Shown: positions 20,944 to 32,419 of the stretch, one piece after another
Layout: every line of letters begins with the position of its first letter
How positions within the stretch are numbered: the stretch's first letter is position 1
Source of the DNA: Bemisia tabaci
Taxonomy: Eukaryota; Arthropoda; Insecta; Hemiptera; Aleyrodidae
Reading direction: 5' to 3'
NCBI RefSeq assembly: GCF_918797505.1
Contig: NC_092795.1
Coordinates: 3,815,434 to 3,879,433, forward strand
DNA: 64,000 nt
The notes under the pieces: generated by a model
Database searches by the model: none
Told to the model about the DNA's origin: nothing
What the model saw: the letters and a program-made list of their open reading frames with translations, nothing else
Made by a program: the position numbers and the translations under genes

Positions 20944-21128
20944 TATTTTTACCCTCCTATCAGTGTTAGTTTTATTTTTCCCCTAAAAAATTACGATATG
21001 AGGTATACTTTAATTTTAAACTTTACATAAAATTACTTTAAAATTAAAAGGACGCGTTTTGGAATGACTGCTTGATGAAATATTGCAGTAAAACAATGAA
21101 CTATGATAGTCAGGTAATAATTAAGATA

Positions 21129-21212
21129 TCGGGGGTCGGGGATCGAACCCACACCGAGTTCAAAGTGGACGTATTCGACGTCTTAGACGACACGGCCACC
21201 GCTCCACATGAG
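21129..21212 (-). repeat. tRNA-like sequence (SINE head or tRNA relic)
   Basis: On the minus strand the sequence contains an internal-promoter B-box-like GGGTTCGATCC (21140-21150) and an A-box-like TGGCCGTGTCGTCTAAG (21182-21198), spaced as in a tRNA gene. The expected acceptor stem does not pair, and a normal anticodon stem is not evident. It is therefore a tRNA-derived SINE head or a decayed tRNA and not a functional gene. Confidence 0.55.
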
Positions 21213-21355
21213 AATGTCAGTGCGAATCTTGTGTAGATAAGTGTAGAGCTGATGCGCAGGCTACCCATCTACTGCGCAACCTCCTCGACCACTGCGCATC
21301 CTCCCGCGCATAGCGGTAGCAGTACCGGAGCATTCTGTAAACTCACTCACTTTTA

Positions 21356-21658
21356 TAACGTGATTTAAAAAAACCTGGGTCCTTTTTCCAAAATCTGATT
21401 ACAGCGGGCTCATCTAGGGCCTATTACCTGTCGATTTACCTAAGAATCATGGAAATCGGCTCGGTAGAACGCTCAAACGAACTATGACAAAAAGTATAAA
21501 TTTACATTGTTTAAATGGGAGAATTCGCAACTTTACCACGTAATATAAAAAAACCTGGGCCATATTTTGAAAATCTGAAAAGTGTTGGCTTATCAAGAGA
21601 CAATTGCCCGTCGATAGCCGCAAAAATCATGAAAATCGGCCCGGTAGAAAGCTGGAAC
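21356..21658 (+). repeat. Two-copy direct repeat, ~180-bp period
   Basis: Copy 1 (21356-21478) and copy 2 (21536-21658) share AAAAAAACCTGGG, TCATC..TGTCGAT / CCGTCGAT, AATCATGGAAATCGGC versus AATCATGAAAATCGGC and CGGTAGAA, in that order. Confidence 0.68.
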
Positions 21659-22425
21659 TAAGCGTTACCAGTTTCGCAAAATTAGGAGGTCTCGGAGCTT
21701 ATAGTATAGATATAGTATGTAATCCATGTGGGACTTTTCTGAGGAAAAATTTTAAGGAGCGGCTGTGAATGCGACCCGAATCTTTTTCCTCTTGTTGCCG
21801 CTCCTCTCGCGTATACACAGAGATGAAATTGGTCACAAAAATTTGGTTAATACGAAAAGTAAAACACAAAATAATCCAAGGATTCGGTTGAAAATTTCAA
21901 GAGGAAATGTCAGCTAGTTTTCTTGAAGAAACTTGATAAAAAACAAGTGGTGAATACCAACGTTGCGATCGGAGGCATGCGTTTTCTGCGCTAAATTTAC
22001 CGCAAACTGTACCAGAATCAACACAACAGTGTTGATTTGTAATTCACCCCCTATATTAACCAAACTTGAAACAAGAGCTAAAATATTTGTATCAAAGTAA
22101 GTCCGTATCTCGATTTGGAATCTCACGGCTACGTGAAAATTGAGATACGACCCTCCGTCAACAGATCAACGATGTACGCAACAGACTCATTTCATTGAAA
22201 GAGATTCAACGACGGGAGCGTAATCCTGGGAAGCGCCCGACTGACCCATTAGCCGAGGGACGAGGTGCCGAAACGAGGCGAGCGGTCACCAAAAAAGGGA
22301 AAAGGGAAAAAGGAAAAGCGAAAAGGGAAAAGCCCGGTCGTCGGGTCGGAAAATATGGCGCGGAGACATGCTAGCTCATCTCCATCCATTCATCATTCGA
22401 CACTCGTGCCGTGCATGGTGCATGT
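21659..22425. other. Unassigned, with small E-like hairpin
   Basis: About 22095-22165 forms a compact hairpin, GTAAGTCCGTATCTCGATTT paired with AAAATTGAGATACGACC, resembling a shortened family E. About 22285-22335 is a purine-only A/G tract. No gene recognised. Confidence 0.45.
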
Positions 22426-22678
22426 CTCCCGTGCTGAGGAAAAACGCCGTATGAACCTTCAGGCGTTGCCAAATTTCCTTCGATAAAATACTACTTTCTC
22501 GGTAAAAATATGAATATTTTTCTTCAACATTTTCAGATAATTTTGTTCGCGATTCGACCCAAATTTCCTGAAAGTCTCAGGCAAAGACATTCTCAAATTT
22601 CCTCGAAAATAAACATTATAGTAAAGGAAATTTGGCAACTCTGGATTTTTCATACGGCGTTTCTCCTTAGCACGGGAG
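22426..22678. mobile_element. Family A palindromic MITE
   Basis: Ends CTCCCGTGCTGAGG and CCTTAGCACGGGAG. ATGT flanks both sides exactly (22422-22425, 22679-22682). Confidence 0.88.
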
Positions 22679-22682
22679 ATGT

Positions 22683-23113
22683 CCCCACTAAGACGCTCCT
22701 CGTCAGTCGTCAACGAGGACGTGCCGCGCGGTAGCCGGGGGCGCCAATCCGTTCAACGTGACTAACGACGCGTAAACAACTCCTTTTGATTAATAGCCAC
22801 ACCACCAGCCACCGGGCCGCGCACTCTAATTTCGTCGGGGGGAGAGGGGGAGGGCGAGATAAGTTTATTAGGCAGAAAAGCGGGCATCAAATCGGCGGCA
22901 CCACCCCCGGCTCTCCAGGATTACCGGACTCCACCGCACATACACAAATATTTACGTGGAAATACCTCGGGACCTCCGGGAAAACGTCGCGTGAATCTTC
23001 GCACGCTGCCGAATGGACAGGCTGCGAATTTAAGCATTCTCATTCTGGAATCCTCTTCAAAAGTTCACGTAGAACAGGATTAACCCAGTAAAAATGACTG
23101 ATTCTGAAAACAG
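22683..23113. other. GC-rich spacer plus short repeat
   Basis: About 22740-22980 is CpG-rich. About 23042-23105 (GGAATCCTCTTCAAAA..GATTAACCCAGT) recurs at 24402-24465. No gene recognised. Confidence 0.4.
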
Positions 23114-23346
23114 CACTGGAAAAAAACACATTGGATCTAGAGTCCAGACTCTTGAAAACATTGACCAGAAAAAATGCTCTTGATTCAATCGGATTTTTGC
23201 TTGAATCATAACGAAATCCGCTTAAATTAAGAGGCTTGGTTCTTGGTTCTTGATTTAAGCTAGATTCTGATTGAATCAAGAGTACTTTTTCTCGTCGATA
23301 ATTTTAAGAGTCTGGACTCTAGATCCAATGTGTTTTTTTTCCAGTG
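23114..23346. mobile_element. CACNG-A-run MITE, family C
   Basis: 233-bp palindrome with ends CACTGGAAAAAAACACATTG and inverse CAATGTGTTTTTTTTCCAGTG. Inner TCTAGAGTCCAGACTCTT and GATTCAATCGGATTTT blocks are inverted. AG is duplicated on both sides. Sister copies are at 25995, 41764 and 56545. Confidence 0.87.
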
Positions 23347-23370
23347 AGAGACATCGTCACCTTGCGGCCA

Positions 23371-23676
23371 AAGTATCACAAGCGCCATGCGACGTTTAAA
23401 AATTTTTTACCGTCATTTTTGAATCTGTTTGAAAATTTGAGGAGAGATACAATTTCTCTCCTTTGCATCAACTAATTGCTCAGGAGAGAAGACAATTCTC
23501 TTCCAAGCAGTAACTAATTGTTTAGGAGAGAAAATATTAGCACTAACTAATTGCTCCGGAGACAAAATCTGATGAAATTCAGTGAAATTTTCAAAAAGAT
23601 TCAACCACGAATTTCTCTGTAGAAAAATAAAAAGGCGGCGGAAATTTTTAAGCGTCGCATGGCGCGTGTGATACTT
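23371..23676. mobile_element. Family K palindromic MITE, long copy
   Basis: Ends AAGTATCACAAGCGCCATGC and inverse GCATGGCGCGTGTGATACTT. CGGCCA flanks both sides (23365-23370, 23677-23682). Its centre contains several imperfect units of AGGAGAGAA..ACTAATTG, an internal ~45-bp tandem repeat at about 23450-23560. Confidence 0.82.
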
Positions 23677-23693
23677 CGGCCAGAGGATGACGA

Positions 23694-23840
23694 AGTGGAC
23701 CGATTTTCGCAGAATGGAACCAAGTCACATCAGCTGCTGCCAAATTTAACTGGTCAAATTAATTTCTTATGAGAGAACTTTTGTGCGGATTCCTTTGAAA
23801 ATTTTACGGGATTTGCCTCACACTATGCAGAAAATTCACT
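23694..23840. mobile_element. Family D, partial
   Basis: Left part GTGGACCGATTTTCGCAGAA, GGAACCAAGTCACATCAGC and TGCCAAATTTAACTGG matches the complete element at 62133. The right arm is missing. Confidence 0.65.
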
Positions 23841-25399
23841 AAAAACCCAGTGAAAATAACTGATTTTTAACTCTAAAACGGAGACATAGCGATGACTAAC
23901 GATGAATATCACATATCTGCAAATTGACGATTTTTCAAGAGAAAACGCAATTTTTTGCAATTTGCAAAAACAAATTTCGCAATATTTGTAACTTTAAGGT
24001 TAGATTTGCAATTTTGTCATACATTACAGCGTCATTGCAGCGCTTTCCTGCAGAATCGGGAAAAAACTAAAATCGTCAGCCTGCGTATTTCATATTGTAG
24101 AATGCGGCAAAGCCGCTGACTAATTTTCGCCAACATTGTCAGTCCAGTGGTTTTTCGCTAGCCCTCCATAAGTACAGTTCCTTCCCTCCAAAACCGAAGT
24201 CTGCGGGTTAGTTGACCCGCGTAGCAAGAGAACACATTCGAGGCGTGAAATCGCGGGAGCGGTTTCAAAGCGCAAGGCGTCGAACGATAACTATTTTAAC
24301 GCAGGTGTCGTGGGGTTGCCTACACGCTAAATCAAAGGCGCTCAGCATTCGCGGTCGACATGGACCACGAGACAAAGTGAAACTTTAAGCCTTCTGATGT
24401 AGGATTCCTCTACAAAATTCTACGCAGAACACGATTAACCCAGTGAAAATAACTGATATGAACTTCCAAAACAAGTTAATGCGGTTTTATGAAGCATTTT
24501 GTACGGAAAATGTGAACTCCCAGCTCCCAAGTAAAACATGAGTCTAAACTTTGAATCAAATCGTGCACTAAAACAACGGTTTCGGCAGGTCTCTTAATCG
24601 AGCATTGTTCTTACCCAAACCTGTCTTGTTCAAAGTTTAAACAATGTGTAACATTGTTGAGCAGAAAAACAGTACACCATATGTTTATTTTATACTTGAA
24701 AGACTGTCACGGTATGGTTTGGTGTACTATTTAAATGAAGTGAATTATTGCTTTTCCGATTGAGTGGAAAGGTGAACTTCGTGCAATCGTTGATAAAAAA
24801 CATTAATATTATCGTTGGAAGTTACTCTCAGTAAATTTTTGTTGTGCAACTCCTGCTGTTCAATGTGAAATTTTGATGAGAAAGCACCTACTATCGTGCT
24901 TAAATCAATTGCACCTTGTGCAGTGGTTCATTACACATATTTTCCCTTGATGTAGGGGATACCGGCAAGGGCCGTTTTTTGACCTGACTTTCCTTAACTT
25001 CAGGATTTTTTCCTATTTAAGGTCTCTTTTATACGAAATGTATCCCGATTTGATCATTTTTGATCCTTTAAATAGTTAAATTTTAATGAATTTTTTACTT
25101 TAGTTAATAAATACATTTCTATCTATTGAAACATTTCGAAATTTTAAAAGTCTAATTTATTTTTAATTAGTCCTGATACAAAATGTAAAATATTAATATC
25201 TGTGCTTATGAATAATATATATCTGTACTTCAATATTTTTTGTTTCTTTAAATTTCTAAGCAGTTAAATTTTATTTTATTTTTGACTTCAGTTAATTTGT
25301 ACTTTTTGGTAATCTTTTCACACAAGATTTCGGTTACTTCCGCAAACCAGTCTACGAGAAATCGGGGTGGAGATATTCACAGCGTCCCTAGAAAATTCG
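23841..25399. other. No gene recognised
   Basis: Long AT-rich stretch. About 24402-24465 repeats the phrase seen at 23042-23105. Nothing else supported. Confidence 0.4.
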
Positions 25400-25464
25400 T
25401 ATATTATTGAGGGGATTTCGGCAACGTCTGCAGGGATCATGCGGCGTTCTTCCTTAGCGCGTCA
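25400..25464. mobile_element. Family A, right-end remnant
   Basis: Only the right arm remains: GATTTCGGCAACGTCTGCAG, then CATGCGGCGTTCTTCCTTAGC. The left half is gone. Confidence 0.6.
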
Positions 25465-25994
25465 GATATCTTCGGGTGTGTAACTCGGAATCCGCCTTAA
25501 CCCCGGTTGCAGTTGCACAGCCTGAATACTAAAAAGTCCCGGCGTCCGAGCCGTAACTCCGTTTCGAGAACGAGCCTCAAGGCGGGTCTCAGCACGTGCT
25601 GACCGCGGCTTTCGTCCGGGCGGAGTTACTGTTTTCTTGCGTAGGACGGCCGAGTCGGGGTTTTTGCGCCGCTTTCGGGAGCGTCCCTTGAATACGCTCC
25701 CTGTCACCCCGCTGACAAAAAGGCGTAACCACGCTGAAAAGTGTGCGAGGTTGGGTCCTTTCAACGGCGCACAGTAGAGCGAGTTCATGAGTAAGATCGG
25801 ACAGGATTTTCTCTTTACTATAACTGCGAATTCCGCTAGTCATTTCGTGAAATTTAAATTCTAAGGAGTGCTTCCTTAGGGAGAGTCCTCTGTCAAAAAT
25901 TGTCAAATTTCGATTTTTTACGTTCTGTACGTCAGATATACTTTTAGGTTTCATTTGACACAAAGTTGTCTTTCTTTTGAAAACGCTGATATTC
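25465..25994. other. GC-richer spacer, no gene recognised
   Basis: CpG-containing at about 25470-25770, with overlapping minus-strand frames but no recognisable protein. GCTGACAAAAAGGCGTAACC near 25720 recurs near 61686. Confidence 0.35.
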
Positions 25995-26097
25995 ACTGGA
26001 AAAAAAACACATTAGATCTAGAGTCTAGACTCTTAAAAACATCGACAAGAAAAAATACTCCTGATTCCATCAGACTTAAGCTTGAATCAAGAACCAG

Positions 26098-28359
26098 CAC
26101 GGAAAAAAAAGTCCTGCCATTTTAATCGTCGCGACTGCTGAAGGAACAGCTCTTGGCTGTTAAAAAACGGCACAGCATCCTGGTTGTTAAAATAACATTA
26201 CCTTTGTCTGTTATTACAATAGGCGCTTTGCTTTCACATTGACAGTAAATGAATGTAACAACGACAGCAAAATCTGCTCAACCTTCATCGAATAGTCTGT
26301 TACACTGGCAGCGCAGCTGCTGGCGTAAACGCCGGTTCCCCGTCAGATTGACGTTCACGCTGCCTTCGATTTAACAGCGGCCGCTGCTGTCGAAATAGCA
26401 GCGTCGCTGTTCTCATGACAGCCAGTTCGTTTTTGAATTTAAATCCACGCTGCTGTCGATGTAGCAGCGCTGCTGCTCATGTAAAAGCTAAATCGCTCTT
26501 GAATTTTCATTCACACTGCTGTTAATGTAGCAGATACAATGCCACGCAACTGTAAAAAATTATGGTCATACTTACATGTTTATGTAAATAGCTGATAACT
26601 GCTTAACTGGTTTCAAGTAAATGATACAAAAACCGTAGATAATATTCCGGTCAAAGTAACATTTACAGACTAAATCAGTTTCACAATGAGTTAATTTCAC
26701 AAAAATTTTAACAGTTTAGATGCACAGAAACACTACACAAAGTATAGGTACATCTTTGCAGTTCTCGGTGGGACAGAATTGATCATGGCCTTGAGGTCGT
26801 CAACAAATTATGTGAGGCACATTTTAAACCCTTCCTCTCCATCCGTTATTTTCTTTTTTCAAATAACCGAACTTTTCACTCGCAGCCTGGTCAGATACCG
26901 CACAGACACTGTATTACACATTGAAACACTTTACGCCATTAAGACAATGTCACGTTGGCATCATGAATAAAAAACAACGTAAGAACCAAACAGCAGATCG
27001 TGCTTATGAGTTCAAAACACCGAAAATGTATTATAAAATGTTTCAAAAAATTCTACCATGATTAAGATTTGCTAAATTATCACTTCATTTCATTTCAAAA
27101 CAGCCTAAATTTCTTTGAACGAAAGAAAAGGAAAAAATCACACAATGGAATTGGGTCGGAAAGTATAGAGGACAGGGCTAATGGTATAATCTACAGGAAA
27201 CGGAATCAAAAGAGTGCCTGCATATAAATATGTAAGGCACGCTAAAAATAATAATTTGATGCACTGGACGCAAACCTAATTGAGTTCAGAGTGCGTGTAA
27301 TGTCAATGGTAAAGTTGAAACCAAAAAGCACAAATATATACGGCAGCAGAAATTTCGAATTGAACGGATTCATGATGATGCCTCAAAAAATGGCGTCTGC
27401 CCGCAACTAATTACAGTGTGCCCAAATTTGCTTATATCGTAAGAGTTACTTTCCTATGGAGCTACTAATTTTGCAGATCGCGCACTGAGTATCAAAACTA
27501 ATCATTTTCTTCGCCAAAATTCACTCGCAAACACAATTTGAGCACGATTTCGAAACGCAAGCGCAAGACTTCTCTGACTCAAAACCACTGACTGTTGAGC
27601 AAACGAAATACCTTTAAACAATGACATGGCGGCCTCAGCGAACAGACTGGAATGCGGGAACAACGCCGAAGGAAGAAACAACCGAACGCCAGGCCCGGGC
27701 GGTTGGAGTTCTGAGAATTTCCCTGACCGGGCCCTTGGTCAGGACGGCGCGCAACCCTCGAGAAGGAGGGTGGGCAGTGTGGCGGGTAGGGTAGGAGAGG
27801 TTTTCTGCGTCACCGCTCGCAGCGGGGCGATCGACAACTGTATACAACTGCGCATGCGCGCTGCGCCGACCGCGCGGGACTGGCCGGGATGGAATGCTCC
27901 GTGCAACGGACAGCATTTTACTGTCAACTCGCTGTTAAATGAGAGGCTGCTATTTCGACACCCTCGCTGTTGCTTTAGCAGATTATTTCTGCAAATTTAA
28001 CGACCTTCAAAACATTAGACCAACACCTGCACGAGTGTAAATTTAAAATCCAAACGAATGTCAAAATAACGTGTGGACTGTAAAATCAAAAGTCAATGAC
28101 AGTCATTCCAAAAGCTTCAGGAACTGTTGATTTAATGACTGCGCCTGACGTTAACTCAGCAGCGTGTTATGATGGAATAACATACAGAATGTTATTTCAA
28201 AAGCATCAATAAGATGTTGAGCTAACAGAGTTGCACACTTTTGTTTCAACATACTTAAAATGTTAAACTATCAGTCGCGACAACTAAAAGAACAGAGAAA
28301 CGTCAAACAAATTTAACATTCAATGCGACTGTTAAAATGACAGGTCTTTTTTTTCCGTG
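26098..28359. mobile_element. 2.26-kb CACGG element, non-autonomous
   Basis: Terminal inverted repeats CACGGAAAAAAAAGTCCTGC and inverse, ending TTTTTTTTCCGTG, with inner CCATTTTAA / TTAAAATGACAGG. The host AG is present on both sides, a 2-bp duplication like the small CACNG elements. Left sub-terminal DNA has many GCTGCTGT-type repeats. The centre (about 27620-27980) is a CpG-rich block. No transposase-like frame was found. It is by far the longest element here. Confidence 0.83.
27620..27985. promoter_or_regulatory. CpG-rich core with NRF-1-like site
   Basis: Abrupt GC- and CpG-rich island inside the AT-rich 2.26-kb element, containing the palindrome TGCGCATGCGC (from about 27849), which matches the NRF-1 consensus GCGCATGCGC. 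Long open frames exist on both strands only because stop codons are rare in GC-rich DNA. It may be captured promoter DNA, but no transcript evidence exists here. Confidence 0.35.
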
Positions 28360-28484
28360 AGCCTCTTAATTTGAGCGGATTTCCTTTTGATTTAAGCTAA
28401 AATCTGATTGAATCAAGAGTCCTTTTTCTTGTCATGTTTTCAAGAGTCTGGACTCTAGATCCAATGTGTTCTTTTTTTCCAGTG

Positions 28485-29053
28485 TTGTAGAGGGTGTAGT
28501 CAAGTGCACCAACACTTGGTTATTAATTTTCAAATTGAGCTCCTAAAAAGTTAAATTTTTCTACTCTCACATACCTACTTCTCTTGAGTCAATCAAGGTA
28601 TTTTCACAGAAAGAGACGAAAGCGTTTTTTTCAATTTTGCACAATTGAAACTGTTTGAGGTCACCAGAGTCGAATAAATTTCATTCAAAATTTAAAAAAA
28701 AAAATGATCAAAATTTTTAATTTAAGAATTTTCAAAAACTGGTCCATTGATTTATACAAAAGGTGATTACCTACAAAACAAAACAAAACAAAACAGATTC
28801 AAATATCTTGAAGAGTTCCTGAGATAAAGGCTCATAAGTGACGCAGATTTACATGCTTCAGCATGGGACAAGAGCGAAGGGCGGGGGGGGGGGGGGCATC
28901 CCCTAAAGAAAATTCTACGAGAAAACCAACGGGAACACTTTTATAAACTTAGATATTTTTACTAACGGAATTATATGCATGCTAAATATCCACGTATTTT
29001 GTTTGACTTCTCTCATTGACTCGTCTTTGAGTCACCCGTGTGATGGTTTCTCC
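28485..29053. other. Mostly unassigned
   Basis: About 28901-28955 resembles the interior of the Transib-like family S (CCCCTAAAGAAAATTCTACG, AACACTTTTATAAAC). A G-run lies near 28885, and (AAAAC)n lies near 28775-28795. Confidence 0.4.
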
Positions 29054-29215
29054 CATTGGCGAGTCAGGAATGATCGATCATCGATATATCCACCATTGAA
29101 GCTGTGGAGAAGAATCGATTAAGGTGTTTGCTGCGAACACCCTTTTTATCGATCCTTTTCCATAGCGTTTAAATGGTAGATCAATCGATATATCGCAAAG
29201 TACGCCACGCCACTA
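29054..29215. mobile_element. hAT-like MITE (family F)
   Basis: Ends CATTGGCGAGTCAGGAATG and GTACGCCACGCCACTA. Flanking octamers GTTTCTCC and GTTTCTAC match at seven of eight bases. The central GGTGTTTGCTGCGAACACC is a strong hairpin. Confidence 0.85.
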
Positions 29216-29328
29216 GTTTCTACGGAGATTTTGCCACCGTGCGTGGTCGATGTATTAATTAGCTGGAGGTCCCTGCTCTGCAGAACTTAGCACTTAGCCC
29301 GCCCCCGCCCCGTCCGCGGTCGCCAATG

Positions 29329-29581
29329 CTGCCGTGCTAAGAAAAAACGTCGTATGAACCTTCAGGCGTTGCCAAATTTCCTTCGATAAAACACGAATTT
29401 CTTTGTAAACTTATGAATATTTTTCTTCCAATTTTTCAAATAATTTTGTTCGCGATTCAAACTAAAGCTCCTGAAAATCCCTAGTGAAAATATTCATAAC
29501 TTTCCTCAAAAATAAACCTTGTATCGAAGGAAATTTGGCAACTCTCGAATGTTCATACGGCTTTCTTCCTTAGCACGGCAG
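29329..29581. mobile_element. Family A palindromic MITE
   Basis: Well-preserved copy with ends CTGCCGTGCTAAGAAAAAAC and CTTAGCACGGCAG. Flanks AATG / GATG match at three of four bases. Confidence 0.87.
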
Positions 29582-29922
29582 GATGGTGGAGGTTTGATTG
29601 AGGTATTTTTGAAAGCGCCTTCGGATACTTAAATGCCAACCGCAGAACGTGCATTCATTCATTTTGCCGCCTATTAATCATGTCTGTTATGTGAGCCGCT
29701 CTTCCGGAACTGCGTGGAAGCTTTGCAATGATGCTTAGACTTTTCCCCTATATTTTCTTACCTATGAATTGAATGTTTTCAATGTGTTCGCCGAATTAAG
29801 CAAAGTCTGATGTGAAAACGTGTATCGTGATCTTAGATTTCGTTTCGTATTTGGTGAACTGTTGACACATTTTTTCGCAGAAAAAGCGTATAAACTTTGC
29901 ACGCAGAGACAAATTTCCTGCT
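29582..29922. other. No recognised feature
   Basis: No gene or repeat family seen. Confidence 0.4.
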
Positions 29923-30188
29923 GCGGGCTGATTTTTGAAATTGATAGACAAGCGAAAGACATTTAGGACATTAGGAGTATGGAACGATCCTATTGGTTGA
30001 AAAGGATGGAGACTAAGGGGGCAAATGATGGACAAACTGTAGGGTCCTCTTGTCGGTTGCCGTTAGTTTGTCTATCACTTACCCTCTTTGTCTACTGCAA
30101 CCACCCACCTTTACCAATAGGATCTCCCTATTTTCCCTCTGATTTTTATGTCTATCGCTTCAACTACCCATTTCAGTGATCAGCCCGC
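29923..30188. mobile_element. Family M palindromic MITE
   Basis: Ends GCGGGCTGATTTTTGAAATT and inverse ATTTCAGTGATCAGCCCGC. Inner CCTATTGGTTGAAAAG pairs with TTTACCAATAGG. Best-preserved of three copies. Confidence 0.78.
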
Positions 30189-30540
30189 TGGCGCATTGGG
30201 AATTCCTGTTGGATATGCTGAGACATCAACAATGCGATCCATGTGCCTCGCATCACATTTTTAACTTGTAAATTTTCAACCCAGAGATTTGGTCAATGTC
30301 ACCCAAATGAAAACTAACAATAAAATATTAACCGCGCGTTCAGGTTACTTTGTGTTTTCCTTCAGATATCAACACAAAATTGCAGTTACTTTTTTTAGTG
30401 TATACCAGAATATTCTCCAAAAAATTTCAAGGTGCCTTTCACTCATGTATCCATAAAAATTAAGGTCTAAAGTGTTGTTGACCTATCTGTTCTAAATTAT
30501 ATTCCAGTCGCTCGATTTGAGCAGCAACCTCATATCGTCA
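30189..30540. other. No recognised feature
   Basis: AT-rich, nothing supported. Confidence 0.4.
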
Positions 30541-30783
30541 TTCCTCTCGCAAAGGACGTAACTAAATGCCAATGTTGCCACATGTTCCTTCGCATATTTC
30601 AATTTTAAGAAAGAAATGCTTGTGCATTTTTTAACGGAAATTTCTCTGATTTTTCCCCTCATCTCATGCGAAAAAAATGGATAAAAATGGCCCAGGTGCG
30701 TTCTTGTAAAAAATCAAATTGTTTGAGTTCATGTTGCAAACTTGGAATGGAATTACGTTTCTTCGTACGGGAAGCGACGAAAT
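30541..30783. mobile_element. Family X element
   Basis: Left CCTCTCGCAAAGGACGTAAC and AATGTTGCC; right GGAATGGAATTACGTTTC then TTCGTACGGGAAGCGACG. The hAT-like element that follows duplicated GACGAAAT at this right boundary, so it landed on the edge of X. Confidence 0.68.
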
Positions 30784-30944
30784 CAGGGCGAGCGAGAATG
30801 ATCGATTTTCGATATTTCCCCATTTGAAGCATGGTGAAGAATCGATTATTTAGATGTTCGTTGCGAACACCCTTTTTATCGATCTTTTTCCATGGGTTTA
30901 AATGACAGATCAATCGATATATCGCAAAGCACGCCACGCCACTG
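30784..30944. mobile_element. hAT-like MITE (family F)
   Basis: 161 bp with ends CAGGGCGAGCGAGAATG and GCACGCCACGCCACTG. GACGAAAT is an exact 8-bp duplication (30776-30783, 30945-30952). The central GTTCGTTGCGAACACC forms a hairpin. Confidence 0.9.
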
Positions 30945-30952
30945 GACGAAAT

Positions 30953-31799
30953 ACGTCGTTCCTGCAAAGCACGCTTCAACGGGGCGCCCGAAAAACCTAT
31001 CAGGAATGTAAAGGTTGAAAGCTCGAGCTCTTATTTCAACTACATTCTAAATGATCTCCGTATTTTTACTACCTGAGCTTATTGCGAGGAAAAACGACTC
31101 TAGTTTCACTCAAGTGTCTGGTATTCAAACTTTCACAGCCTTGGACTTCTCTCATTTACAATTCTCTATGGAGCCACGCGGATCGTAAATCTTTGAAAAG
31201 CTGGCTTGAGGAGATTGAACGGGCACATTTTGAGTCTCGGATTTTCTCCCGTAAACCATTCCTGGCCTGAATGCGGTCCTGTGTAAGAAGAACAGCTTAA
31301 CTCCGATTGAATTTCTGTGCAAATGCGTGGTTTTCTGTTGAATCTCGTAGGATGATATTCCGAAGCCGAAGTTTTTCGTCAACAGTTGCTACCAAATGAG
31401 TTAAGCTGCGGTGAGTGCCTCCAGCCGCTGATTGGTGAAAAAACATCGCGAGAAAAGTTGCAGGATAAGTTCAACCGCGGCAATCGGATTTGCTACGAAT
31501 AATCATAGTTATTTTCTGTCTTGCGATTTCTTTCAAAAATTAAATTACAGAAACGAACAACGTAAGATGATCTGCATTCTTTCTGTTCTCTCACAAAGGT
31601 TAATATTTAATCTGGCGGAGTCAGCGTTATTCAACTCATGATTTTGAAATGTTTGCATATCCTGTATGGATTATTCTCATTTTAATTGATGAAAAAAAAT
31701 ATGTATTAAAGGAAAATATAATGTGTGTTTTGTAAATATTAAGGTGGTTCCGTATCAAACTTAATGATTTCCAAAGCACACGAATTTCTACACAATTTC
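30953..31799. other. No gene recognised
   Basis: Mixed-composition DNA with short frames only. None resembles a known protein. Confidence 0.4.
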
Positions 31800-32040
31800 T
31801 TATAGCCTTTTATAATCGATGGCGAAAAAGCAACAGCCAGGCGATAAAGTGTAAAGCCCGGCGATAGGAACTATAGCCCGGCTGCATAATTTTTTATCGC
31901 TTCGTATAGCCCGGCCGTATGATTTTCTCCGCATTCTACAGCCAGCTATATGATTTTCTGTAGCCTTCTTTAGCCGGCTATAAGAATTCCTATGGTATTT
32001 TGAAACGCAGCTCTTATCGCCAATTTTTACCAGGGTAGCG
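31800..32040. repeat. Degenerate TATAGCCCGGC repeat
   Basis: Repeated phrases around AGCCCGGC followed by TATGATTTTCT-like tails occur about every 35-45 bp, in mixed orientations (TAGCCGGCTATAAG near 31970). No gene. Confidence 0.55.
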
Positions 32041-32419
32041 ATGCTTTGCCGCATTCTTCAGTATTGAACACGCTAGCTGATGTTCTTAGCTTTTTCTCAT
32101 TCCGTATGGGAACGCTGTAAAGATGCTGTAGTGTATAAAAAATTGCAAATGTAACCAAAGAATCACAAAAATGGCGAAATTTCTTCCTTGTACTGCAAAA
32201 TCGTCGGTACGCAGATATGCAGTATTGCTCCTTAGCCATCGGCATTTATTTTAGCAGATTAGGTCATTTTCAATTCATAAACCAAGGGTATTCTCGTGTG
32301 CACATCACTCAGTTGATTCCACTTAAACACGAAATTCATCAAATTTTAGACACCTGCGAATTCTCCATTGGACGGATGCAACTGAAATCTGCTTAACTAC
32401 AGAGGACGTTTTCTTAACT
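32041..32419. other. No recognised feature
   Basis: No gene or repeat family seen apart from a short W-like phrase (ACACCTGCGAATTCTCCATT) near 32351. Confidence 0.4.

Larger units (their letters stand above)
25995..28484. mobile_element. Family C MITE split by a larger insertion
   Basis: The left part (25995-26097) starts CACTGGAAAAAAAACACATT and the right part (28360-28484) ends TGTGTTCTTTTTTTCCAGTG. Together they make a normal ~228-bp family C element. TT flanks both outer ends (25993-25994, 28485-28486). The interruption falls at AAGAACCAG / AGCCTCTTAA, a point intact in the copy at 56545. Confidence 0.88.

Noticed and set aside
23450..23560. CRISPR-like or minisatellite gene regulatory array
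   Set aside because: The AGGAGAGAA..ACTAATTG units are imperfect internal repeats of a family K MITE.
27626..28000. 124-residue plus frame and 93-residue minus frame as genes
   Set aside because: Both come from a CpG-rich block where stops are rare on either strand, inside a transposon. No domain, start context or splice evidence.
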